This document shows, in pieces, positions 1 through 9,384 of a stretch of 64,000 nt of DNA (position 1 is its first letter; each line of letters begins with the position of its first letter). A program made the translations under genes and the position numbers. The notes beneath the pieces are model-generated. The model was not told the DNA's origin. It searched no databases and saw only the letters and a list, made by a program, of their open reading frames with translations. The DNA is taken from assembly GCF_035046485.1 (NCBI RefSeq), contig NC_085136.1, positions 320,630,175 through 320,694,174 on the forward strand, given 5' to 3'. This stretch comes from Aedes albopictus. Its lineage: Eukaryota; Arthropoda; Insecta; Diptera; Culicidae.

Positions 1-470
1 AGTCGTTCTCCTCCCCATCCGCTTACCGACGTCCTAAAAATAGATTTCCGAGCTGCCGCAGTTGCTGCCGTCACCAACACAATCACATTCCGGGTTTGTT
101 TGTGGCAAAAGTGCAGTCGTTTGAATCAATCCATTATTTCATGTTGAACATACCATATCTCTGTTTTAACAAACTGTCAAAAAATTCGACAAATGAAAAT
201 ATTTGTATTAGTAAACAATAGAACAGTTCAGTTTAAACTAGAAATCAGTTTGTCGCTATAGTAAACTGAAAAATTGGTTGATTTGAACTAGAATTTAATT
301 GTGTTTACAATTTATTTTTCTGCGTGAAATACGCGTATCTGTCAAAGAATAAGCATGCGAGGGCGGAATTAAAAGGTTCAAAAAATCATTACACTCAATC
401 CTTTAACTTCTTCACACGTTGGGCTTTTGTCCGCTAGATGAATGTATTTGTTGATGTATACACTGTCAAC
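1..470. other. Unassigned AT-rich sequence
   Basis: I see no coding region, repeat structure or RNA gene here. There are short AT-rich stretches with loose inverted similarity around 190-310 but nothing with clear ends. Confidence 0.5.
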
Positions 471-479
471 GCGAGCCAG

Positions 480-687
480 CAATGAGAGTCTAATAGAGGT
501 GGGGAAGAAGATACTTCGTGTGCGTGAGATCCGTGTATGGTGCAAAACATGTCACTACTACATGTAAAGCGTGCTCCCATAAGAACGCGTTTCAAATAGT
601 GACGTCACTATTTGTGTTTACATTTTTCTTTGCTTACTAATACATAGCCATCTCTTCTTCTTCCCCACCTGTAATATACTCTCATTG
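480..687. mobile_element. MITE with 9-bp target duplication
   Basis: The ends are imperfect inverted repeats of about 35 bp, starting CAATGAGAGT and sharing AGGTGGGGAAGAAGA. The element is flanked on both sides by GCGAGCCAG (471-479 and 688-696), a 9-bp direct repeat read as the target-site duplication. No coding capacity is present in its 208 bp. A 9-bp duplication is typical of Mutator-like elements, but an 8-bp hAT-like duplication with one chance base is possible, so the superfamily is an inference. Confidence 0.8.
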
Positions 688-696
688 GCGAGCCAG

Positions 697-1047
697 TAAA
701 GACAACAGTGTGGGTTGCAGTGACACCAGATTTCCGGATGTTTCCAGAATATTGAGTCGTATTTTTAGGCAGTACTTAAGCAACCCAGTGTATCCCAATA
801 AAAACAATGCCTGAGTTTCAGGTCCATTCCGGGTTGTATTTTGGGGACTCCCGTTGACCGATCCATACGACCTACTAGAGCGACTGAATGCCTGATTATG
901 AAGCAACGAAGGCTTACGTCATCCGAAGAAGAGGGGACACCGTAGTGGAGGATTAACCTTTCTATCTGTTGCATTTTACTAAACCCGCGGCGAATTCCGG
1001 ACCCAACCAGCGCACAGTGGCTGATTTCGTCATTTTAGCGCGCTTAA
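697..1047. other. Unassigned sequence
   Basis: No gene or repeat recognised. Short open frames on the minus strand here show no family motif and are not reported as genes. Confidence 0.4.
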
Positions 1048-1051
1048 TTAA

Positions 1052-1252
1052 GGACAAGGTATTTGGAGTACATTGCTCAAAATTTCTAGAGCACCGTTTT
1101 TAAGAACCGTAGAACGGATTTGGATTAAAATGCATCACGCTGTTGACAACCACTGAACAATTAGCGTGATGCATTTTCATCCAAATCCGTTCGACGGTTC
1201 TAAAAAACGGTGCTCTAGAAATTTTGAGCTATGTACTCCAAATACCTTGTCC
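1052..1252. mobile_element. Fold-back MITE with TTAA target site
   Basis: This is a long inverted repeat of about 200 bp. The arms (roughly 80-90 bp each, near perfect) begin GGACAAGGTATTTGG and meet around 1140-1160. TTAA lies at both edges (1048-1051 and 1253-1256), as expected for TTAA-specific MITEs (piggyBac-like or Wuneng-like in mosquitoes). It has no coding capacity and its movement would need a transposase from elsewhere. Confidence 0.8.
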
Positions 1253-1559
1253 TTAATAACTTTTTAACCATGACGTTTAGCGTCATGGTGTCTTCGAGAA
1301 AGGTTTTCGCTATAATAAGGAGCTTCTTTTGAGCTATTGTAAAAAATGATCAATCCCCCTAAAAGTGAGATAGAAAATTTATTTTTTGCATTTTTCAGGA
1401 TACAAGGTTGGTGTCTTCACAACGCTGCAGCGTCGCCTTGATCACCCTCAGAGCGGAGACAAACACCGCATGATTCCTCTCCCGAGAGAAACATCAAACC
1501 GCTATATTCCACGATCGTTTTCTGTGCCATCTTTATTGAGTTCAGCGCTAGGCTCAAAC
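1253..1559. other. Unassigned sequence with short palindrome
   Basis: The only structure I see is a small palindrome around 1267-1290 (ACCATGACG paired with CGTCATGGT). No gene is supported. Confidence 0.4.
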
Positions 1560-2246
1560 AATGCAAATCTTCGGCGAAGCAAGTCGATGTTATTGGCTAC
1601 ATGGTCTGCTATTATGGGGGTCAACTGAGACCTTCAGCGTTCATATCGCCAATTGGAATGTTCGCTCTCTAAGGTCAAAAGAGGTCGAGTGGGCCCAAGA
1701 AGATCCCAGCACAACATCGACGTTGGCGTCATCTCCGAGAATGGCGTGGTCACCATCGCCAAGCAGGGCATTCGAAACAAGATCCTTCCCTCCTCCTAGT
1801 AGTCGAAGCTATCGGAATTCAAATCCACTTCCCTCTTGGGGATTGCCTTTTACGCCGTCTACATACCGTGTCAATGCGTTGTCAGCAACCTTTAAGCTGT
1901 TCTCCGAAAACCTGCAGAAACTTACCTGTGGTTCTGGATATGTGACCTCAACGCCCGCCACCCCCGCGGAACCACGTCTCCAACAGAAAACGGGAACCTC
2001 CTGGCTGAACACCTTAGTACGGGAACCTATGCCATCCATTCTCCTGACGAGCCAACGTTTTTTAGCCACCGAAGAACATCCACCCCTGTATACCTGTCGG
2101 ATATGCCACTATCCAAACCTGGTATGGTCGACTCGGCGATCCCCGAAAACCTCGATTTATTGGTGGTATCGAAGATCAGCCGAAGAAGCTTGTATCCATC
2201 AGGTTCCGATGTGGAGAAAATTCGCCAAGATCGATGTCAATGCGTT
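1560..2246 (+). pseudogene. Jockey-like LINE remnant, endonuclease part
   Basis: Shifting plus-strand frames carry pieces of a non-LTR endonuclease: an N-terminal block ANWNVRSLRSK near 1650, a DLNARHPRG block near 1950 (the GDFNA-type motif), and DEPTFFSHRRTSTPVYLS near 2045-2100 just before the usual SDH region. Frame changes and stops break it, so no protein can be made. It is cut at 2246 by the LTR retrotransposon and resumes at 13881. The Jockey-clade call comes from the NVRSL start and the spacing of the later RT motifs; the exact family is unknown. Confidence 0.65.
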
Positions 2247-2464
2247 TGTAGGGTCAGTGGTACCTTCAAGATCGGAACGGATAGGAGACGTTCTTTCGGA
2301 CGATAGCTAGACTATCGGGTTTGGTGGTCTATATGAAACTAAAACTATATTTACAATTTCGTGTGAGAGTTCAAGGGAAATGTACATATGTGTGTTACGT
2401 AACAGATATTCATAGTGTTGTGTTATATTATAATTCAAGTTTGTGTTGTGTCGGATACGCCACA
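2247..2464 (-). repeat. 3' LTR of the gypsy element
   Basis: This 218-bp repeat has TGT...ACA ends and matches 13663-13880 at 217 of 218 positions. In element orientation it begins TGTGGCGTATCC. An AT-rich TATAATATAA stretch in the first third is a candidate promoter element. It is flanked on the outside by CGTT, the target duplication. Confidence 0.95.
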
Positions 2465-2465
2465 C

Positions 2466-2480
2466 TACTCCCCCCATAGT
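2466..2480 (-). promoter_or_regulatory. Polypurine tract of the gypsy element
   Basis: Read on the minus strand this is ATGGGGGGAGTAG, directly upstream of the 3' LTR. It is the expected primer for plus-strand DNA synthesis. The pol stop codon lies next to it, with almost no 3' untranslated space. Confidence 0.85.
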
Positions 2481-2481
2481 T

Positions 2482-5308
2482 TTACCAGTATTGCCGAGGG
2501 ATCTTCACGCGACGTCCAGAGCGTGTTTGGTAGGTAGTCTGTTCTGGCGCTGCTGCTGCAGCATCGGGGCATCGATCGTCTACCTGCATGAACGCTGCCT
2601 TCAAACGATCGATCGAAACGGCAATGTGTTTGCCGTTCACGTCCACGATGAAGAGCTTCTTCTTCCGACGAACCACACGATATGGCCCATCGTACGGCTG
2701 AGTGAGCGGAGGTTTGATTGCTCCTACCTTCACGAAAACGTGGCTGCATGTCGATAGCTGCTTTTGGATGAAGGCAGATTCTCTTGAGTGGTTGCTCGTA
2801 GGTGCGGGTCTCAGCTTCGACATCGTGGTCTTCAGATCGGCGACGAATTCTGGTGTCGGCTTGTTGCTCTCACCAGAGACGAAAAACTCACCAGGCAGTC
2901 GAAGTGAAGTGCCGTAGGTAAGCTCGGCAGCCGTTGCTTGCAGGTCTTCCTTCAACGATGATCGGATTCCAAGGAGCACGATGGGTAGAACTTCGGTCCA
3001 ACGAGAGTTCTGATGGCACATTATAGCTGCTTTGAGTTGACGATGTGTGCGCTCGATCTGCCCATTAGCCTGCGGGTGATATGGAGTGGTGCGCAGGTGT
3101 GTGATTCCGAGCATCCGTGTCAGTGTGCGAAACAACTCGGATTCAAATTGTCTCCCACAGTCCGTAGTTACATTTGTTGGAACACCGAATCGGGAGATCC
3201 AGCCGCTGACGAAGGCACGTGCGACGGTGTGCGCTGTCATGTTAGGTAGTGGAAAAATCTCAGGCCATCGGGTGAATTTGTCGATGATGGTGAGACAATA
3301 CATATTACCTTCGGACGGTGGAAGCGGGCCGATGAGATCCATGTGGATGTGCGCAAATCGGTCGTTCGGGGTTGAGATCCTGGCTATCGGAGTTTTGTTG
3401 TGTCGCTGTACTTTGGATTTCTGGCAAGGAACACAGTGTGTAATGAACTGTTTGCAGTCGCGACGAAGAGAAGGCCAGATGAATCTCTCAGAGACGAGTC
3501 GAGTAGTGGCACGAACTCCGGGATGGGATACACTATGCAGCTTCTCCATGATTCTCCGCCGAAATTCGTGTGGGACGAATGGACGGATGGCTTCTGTAGA
3601 GATGTCGCAGTATATCGGTGTGGAGGCTAGAGGTGATTTCAGTCGCTTCAGCTTGACGGTTGTGTTGGTTGGTGGGCTCTCCAAAAATTTCTGCAGCTCG
3701 GGATCGGTCTTCTGCAACTCAGCCATTCGGTCGTAGTCGATTGCCTCGGTGGTGGTAATGGTGTTGATGCGACTCAGCATGTCGGCGACTTTATTTGCTT
3801 CGCCCGATACATGCCGAATGTCGGTGCAGTACTCACTGATGTAGCTGAGTCTGCGCTGTTGTGTTGGAGTTGCTTTGTCTGGTCGTTGCTGGAAAGCGGT
3901 GGTGAGGGGCTTGTGATCTGTATAGATACAGAAATCTCGAGCCTGCAGAATATCACGAAAATGCTTGACTGCTTCGTACATAGCGATTAGCTCCCTATCG
4001 TACGTGCTAGCCTTTTGTTGGCTCTCGCTCAATTTTCTGGAGAAGAAAGCAAGTGGTTGAGGGCCTTTGTTCGTGATCTGGTGTAGGACGGCTCCGATGC
4101 AAGTGTTAGAAGCGTCGACGTCTAGGGCGAGCTTCGCTTCTGGAGACGGGTGAGCAAGCAGAGTAGCGTTCGCCAAATCCTGCTTGCATCGTTCGAATGC
4201 TTCATTCGTGGCTTCGCTCCATTCGAGTGCTGTGGTGTCGTTGCGGACATTTCCACCGATCATCGCCTGCAGAATCTGTTGGTTTGCTGCTGCTCGTGGG
4301 ATGAAGCGTCGGTAGAAATTTATCGTGCCGAGGAACCTCTTCAGCTGCTTGGCGTTTGTTGGCCTCGGGACATCCAGAATTGCTTGCACCTTGCTGCGCT
4401 TGGGCTTGATTCCATCAGGAGTGACTTCGTGGCCCAGGAAATCGACTGATTCCTGACCAATCTGGCATTTTGCGGCGTTGATGACGAGGCCGTTTTGCCT
4501 CAACCGTTGGAAAACGATGCGGAGGTGCTCTTTGTTTTGCTCTACGTTGTCCGATGCAATGCAGAGATCGTCGATGTAGGGATAGACGAAATCGAGGTCG
4601 CCCAGTATGGCGTGCAGGTGCCTTTGCAGTGTTTGACCTGCATTCCGCAGCCCAAAGGTCATATACTTGAACTCGAAGAGTCCGAAAGGGGTTGTAATGG
4701 CCGTCTTGGGGACATCTTCGGGGGCCACTGGGATTTGGTGGTACGCACGCTGCAAATCGATACAGGTGAAAATTTTCTTACCGTGCATGATGCTGGAGAA
4801 ATCCTGTATGTGAGGCACGGGGTACCGGTCGGGAACGGTGATGGCATTCAGGTTCCGGTAGTCGCCACAGGGTCGCCACTTGCCGTTCGACTTCTTGACG
4901 AGGTGCAGTGGGCTGGCCCAGCTGCTTTTCGACGGCTGACAAATTCCTTGCTCCATTAGGAACTGGAACTCAGCTTTCGCTTCTTTCAGCTTGTCCACAG
5001 GTAACCGGCGGGGACGGCAGAACACGGGTGGGCCGGTGGTGATGATCTGGTGGACGGTGTTAGCTTTGGTCGGTTTGTGCTTCATGTCGAGGAAGGTGAT
5101 GTCTCGATACTCAGCGAGGATTTCGGCGAACGGGGAATTCGCATCGTATGTGGTGATGGCTGGCTCGGTCGCTGCTCGGATGTTTTCGATCTCCAACCGG
5201 GTGGTGTTATCGATCAACTTGTTTCTCCGCAGATCCACGAGAAGATCGAAATGCTTGAGAAAGTCAGCACCGATGATTGGGGATTTCACATCGGCGATGA
5301 CAAATACC
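2482..5308 (-). CDS. pol: Gypsy pol: end of protease, RT, RNase H, integrase
   Basis: The polyprotein copies genomic RNA into DNA and integrates it. Domains in order: the tail of the protease (IIGADFL), reverse transcriptase with the catalytic YIDDLCIAS box (YIDD rather than the common YVDD), and RNase H with DVDAS, RELIA and YTDHKPL. The integrase has a HX3H...CX2C zinc finger, the D,D,E residues in [15 protein letters not shown] and NGQIERTHR, and a GPY-type C-terminal module (DGPYRVVRR). No internal stop is present. There is no initiator Met because the frame is the downstream part of a gag-pol ORF. The LINE separates it from its protease start, although the frame is conserved across the 12-bp duplication. 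Confidence 0.93.
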
Positions 5309-5320
5309 CACAGGAATGTT

Positions 5321-5703
5321 TTTTTTTTTTTTTACTTAATCATTTATTTAAGGCTCATGCGCCAACAGGCATAACGGAGCCGAATTCAATTTAAACTTTT
5401 TACAATTTGATGTTTTTAACTTATAAACTATGTTAGTTTTGGGGAACCGTAAAACTCGCGGTTTGGTCGAGGTTAGAGGGAACAAAAATATTTAAGGAAA
5501 GGATAGGATGACGGGGGCTTTTCGTTGACACTTGGTAGCATGTTGTGGCGTGATGCTGCTGGTCAAACGTAGAGTGGACGAACAACCTGTAACGATACAA
5601 ACAAACGATTTTCGAAGGGATACGAGGTGGACAAGTGGAGCAACAAGACTGGGATGCCAAATAAAGACACGAGGTGGACAAGTGGAACAACAAGACGGGG
5701 ATA
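5321..5703 (-). other. 3' UTR and poly(A) tail of the LINE
   Basis: The region between the ORF2 stop and the poly(A) tract is about 370 bp. It holds two tandem copies of a unit of about 45 bp (near 5622-5665 and 5668-5708) sharing GAGGTGGACAAGTGGA. AATAAA lies just before the tail in element orientation. Confidence 0.75.
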
Positions 5704-8700
5704 TCATACAAAGACTTCAGCTTGTTTTAGAAAGTCGTACACAAGCTTCATGTACTCAAGATCAAGTCTACCCAACACATCTCTAATGTCTTCCTTTTCT
5801 GGTTTTCCTCGGGCCCTGAGGGATGCACATAAATCGGATCTGGCAATACCGTATTCTGGGCATTCCCACACAACATGGTTGATATCTTGATAGCCTGCAC
5901 CACAGCTACAGCGATTGCTGTCTGTGAGCCCTATTCGATAGAAATGCGAGCCCAGAGAGTAGTGATTGGACATAAGTCGACACATTATCTTGATAAAATC
6001 TCGACCTATGTCCAACCCCTTGAACCATGACGTCTTCGATACCTGTGGGAGTATTGAATGCAACCACCTGCCCAATTCCCCTGCATCCCATTTTTGTTGC
6101 CAACTGACCAAGGCATGCTGACGAGCAATTGAAAAAAATTCATTGAAGGCGATATGACGGTCATAAATATCGCCTTCTATAGCGCCCACCTTGGCGAGTG
6201 AGTCCGCTTTCTCATTGCCCGGGATCGAGCAATGCGAAGGGACCCAAACCAAGGTGATATTATATGCTTGATTCGATAAAGCACTCAGACTTGATCGTAT
6301 TTCGCTTAGGAAATACGTAGAGTGCTTCACCGGCCTCATTGAACGAATAGCCTCAATTGAACTGAGACTATCCGTAAAAATGAAATATTGATCAGAGGGA
6401 AGAGAGGCAATTCGCTCTAATGCGTAGTGTATAGCCGCCAATTCTGCGACATATACTGAGCAAGGACTTTGAAGTTTATGGGCGGCGCTATGAAGCTCGT
6501 TAAATACACCAAATCCAGTGGAATCATTTGTTTTTGAGCCGTCAGTGAAAAATCTCCTGTCGCAACTGACGTGACCAAACTTGCTTGCAAAAATTTTCGG
6601 GATGTGCTCCGATCGGAGCGGATCTGGGATTCCACGGATTTCTTGCTTCATGGTCAGATCAAAACCTATAGTGGAATTGGAGAAGTCTGGGAAGCAATCG
6701 CGGTTGAGAACATTCAAGGAAGGGTTAACCTCCAGAGTCATGTACGAGTAGTACACTGTCATAAATTTTGTTTGATGAAGTCGTTCGATTAGCTTTTCAA
6801 AATTTTCAATTACCAATGGATTCAGCACCTCACAGCGGATGAGGAACCTTAGCGACAATTCCACGAAACGATCTGATAAAGGGAGAACTGCTGCTAGTAC
6901 CTCCAAACTCATTGTGTGCGTCGAGTTCATGCAGCCTAACGCGATCCGAAGACAACGATACTGAATACGCTCAAGCTTCAGGATGTGTGTTTTCGCGGCG
7001 GACTGAAAGCAAAAGCTACCGTATTCGAGAACCGACAGTATCGTTGTCCGATAAAGCTTTATCAGATCTTCCGGGTGGGCTCCCCACCATGTTCCGGTAA
7101 GTGTACGCATGAAGTTGATTCGTTGTTGGCACTTCTGATACAGATAATTAATGTGCTTTCCCCAGGTACCTTTAGAGTCGAACCAGACCCCTAGATACAT
7201 ATGCGAAAGAGCTTGAGTGAGTTCCTTACCCAAAAATTGAAGCTCTAGATCTGCTGGATCACGCTTCCTAGAAAAGACAACTAACTCAGATTTCTCCGGG
7301 GAGAATTCGATACCCAGCTTTACAGCCCAAGCAGACAAATTGTCCAGAGTATCTTGCAATGGTCCTTGCAGATCTTCCGCCTCTGGTCCGGTGACAGAAA
7401 CCACGGCGTCGTCCGCAAGCTGTCGTAGCGTGCAATTTTCCACGAGACATTCGTCAATGTCTCTGACGTAAAAGTTGTAAAGAAGGGGGCTTAAGCATGA
7501 GCCCTGGGGGAGACCCATGTAACTAATTCGTGAAGTTGCCGAGGTTCCATGAGAGAAAAACATGTGCTTCTCAGACAACAAATTGTACAAGTAGTTGTTT
7601 AAAATCGGAGAGAGTCCACACTCGTGGAGTTTGTCTGAAAGGACATCAACGCAAACTGCATCAAAAGCCCCCTTAACATCCAAGAATACGGAGCCCATTT
7701 GCTCTTTTTGAGCGTAGGCCAGTTGAATCTCTGAAGAAAGCAGCGCCAGACAATCGCTCGTTCCCTTGCACCTGCGGAAACCAAATTGAGTATCTGATAG
7801 AAGGCCGTTCGATTCAACCCATTTGTCGAGCCGATGGAGAATCATCTTCTCTAGCAGCTTCCGTAAGCACGACAACATCGCAATAGGACGGTACGAGTTG
7901 TGATCCGACGCGGGCTTTCCGGGCTTTTGGATGGCAATAACCCTCACTCGTCTCCAGTCATCCGGAACAGTGTTGCTCTCCAAGAATAGATTGAATAAAT
8001 TCAATAAGCGCCTCTTTGCGACGTCTGGGAGGCTTTTAAGCAAGTTGAACTTTATTCTATCCATTCCTGGGGCAGAGTTGTTACATGACAGAAGCGCGAG
8101 TGAGAACTCTAACATCGAAAAAGGTGAATCCATCGCATTCCTTTCGGGTGGATAACGACGAATATTCGATTGCACTTGGACCGAATCCGGACAGACTTTC
8201 TTTGCGAATTCGAAAATCCATCGAGGCGAGCTTTCTCGATCCTCATTAACCGATACCGCGTTGCGCATTCTTCTTCCTACCGTCCAGAGAGTCCGCATTG
8301 ACGTCTCCCGCGATAAGCCGTTGACGAAATTCCTCCAATAACCACGTTTTTTCGCCTTTACGAGGTTCTTGAATATCTCGTCAAGAGAGGAATACCGCTC
8401 GTAGTTCTCCCGTGTACCGCGCTTCCGATATTTTTTAAACGCGGCGGATCTTTCACGATAGGCTCCGGTACATTCTTCATCCCACCACAGTGTGGGGGGT
8501 CTTCGACGTATCGAAGTTCCCGGAACCGGTCTACGCTGCGCTTTGAGAGCACTATCGACGATTAACCCAGACAGAAACTGGTATTCTTCCTGCGGTGGAA
8601 GAACGTCAACCGACTGCTCGCCTTCGGAGACCAACTCAGCATACTTACCCCAGTCAATATGCTTCGTGAGGTCATACGCGACGTCGATCTGGCGAGCCTG

Positions 8701-9384
8701 ACACGAATTGGTAACTGAAATTTTGATTGGCAGATGATCACTACCATGGGGATCCTGAATTACATTCCACGTGCAATCCAATGATAGTGAATTCGAACAT
8801 ATTGAGAGGTCTAACATGCTTGGAGGATCTGGAGGTTTAATTCGCGTTGCTTCCCCGGAGTTCAAAATTGTCAAATTGAAATAGTCGCAGAGGTCATATA
8901 TCAGGGTTGCGCGATTGTCGTCCTTCGGAGACCCCCAGGCTGTTCCGTGTGCATTAAAATCTCCTAGGATCAACCAAGGCGCAGGCATAGCACAGCATAT
9001 TTCCGCAAGATCTCTTCGAGATACTCTTGCACTGGGCGGTATGTACACACTGGCTATACTGAAACTTTTACCTTGTATAGTAACATGACATGCAACTATT
9101 TCAGTGCCGTTCATCGGGGGGAAATCAATTCTATAAAAGGAATGGAGCTTTTTGATCCCCAAGATCACCCCTCCATATCCATCCCCTCGATCACAACGAA
9201 TAATATTAAAATCGTGGAAAGAGACATCTTTATCGGAAGTTAGCCATGTTTCACTAAGAGCAAATATGTCACAGCATGTGTTGTGGACTAAAAATTTGAA
9301 CGCATCCATATTTCTAATTAAGCTTCTACAATTCCACTGTAGGACTTCAATCATACCTCCGACCTCACTGGACAAATTAGCCAT
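5704..9384 (-). CDS. LINE ORF2: endonuclease, RT, RNase H
   Basis: The enzyme nicks target DNA and reverse transcribes the element RNA there. It has about 1,226 residues from the ATG at 9384; a TTG further upstream is in frame but not needed. The apurinic-type endonuclease shows LQWNCRS, SETWL, VYIPP, GDFNAHGTAWGS and SDHLPI. The RT has the palm box QLADDAVVS. RNase H keeps the D-E-D-D set in FFTDGS, VAELAAIHYAL, FTDSLSS and GNEKADSLAK. A C-terminal motif CSCGAGYQDINHVVWEC follows. All catalytic residues expected for these families are visible and no stop interrupts the frame. The ATG overlaps the ORF1 stop by 8 nt. Confidence 0.93.
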   Translation of the reverse strand: MANLSSEVGGMIEVLQWNCRSLIRNMDAFKFLVHNTCCDIFALSETWLTSDKDVSFHDFNIIRCDRGDGYGGVILGIKKLHSFYRIDFPPMNGTEIVACHVTIQGKSFSIASVYIPPSARVSRRDLAEICCAMPAPWLILGDFNAHGTAWGSPKDDNRATLIYDLCDYFNLTILNSGEATRIKPPDPPSMLDLSICSNSLSLDCTWNVIQDPHGSDHLPIKISVTNSCQARQIDVAYDLTKHIDWGKYAELVSEGEQSVDVLPPQEEYQFLSGLIVDSALKAQRRPVPGTSIRRRPPTLWWDEECTGAYRERSAAFKKYRKRGTRENYERYSSLDEIFKNLVKAKKRGYWRNFVNGLSRETSMRTLWTVGRRMRNAVSVNEDRESSPRWIFEFAKKVCPDSVQVQSNIRRYPPERNAMDSPFSMLEFSLALLSCNNSAPGMDRIKFNLLKSLPDVAKRRLLNLFNLFLESNTVPDDWRRVRVIAIQKPGKPASDHNSYRPIAMLSCLRKLLEKMILHRLDKWVESNGLLSDTQFGFRRCKGTSDCLALLSSEIQLAYAQKEQMGSVFLDVKGAFDAVCVDVLSDKLHECGLSPILNNYLYNLLSEKHMFFSHGTSATSRISYMGLPQGSCLSPLLYNFYVRDIDECLVENCTLRQLADDAVVSVTGPEAEDLQGPLQDTLDNLSAWAVKLGIEFSPEKSELVVFSRKRDPADLELQFLGKELTQALSHMYLGVWFDSKGTWGKHINYLYQKCQQRINFMRTLTGTWWGAHPEDLIKLYRTTILSVLEYGSFCFQSAAKTHILKLERIQYRCLRIALGCMNSTHTMSLEVLAAVLPLSDRFVELSLRFLIRCEVLNPLVIENFEKLIERLHQTKFMTVYYSYMTLEVNPSLNVLNRDCFPDFSNSTIGFDLTMKQEIRGIPDPLRSEHIPKIFASKFGHVSCDRRFFTDGSKTNDSTGFGVFNELHSAAHKLQSPCSVYVAELAAIHYALERIASLPSDQYFIFTDSLSSIEAIRSMRPVKHSTYFLSEIRSSLSALSNQAYNITLVWVPSHCSIPGNEKADSLAKVGAIEGDIYDRHIAFNEFFSIARQHALVSWQQKWDAGELGRWLHSILPQVSKTSWFKGLDIGRDFIKIMCRLMSNHYSLGSHFYRIGLTDSNRCSCGAGYQDINHVVWECPEYGIARSDLCASLRARGKPEKEDIRDVLGRLDLEYMKLVYDFLKQAEVFV

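Noticed and set aside
3086..5394. Long plus-strand frames opposite the gypsy pol gene
   Set aside because: Antisense shadows of the real minus-strand pol frame.
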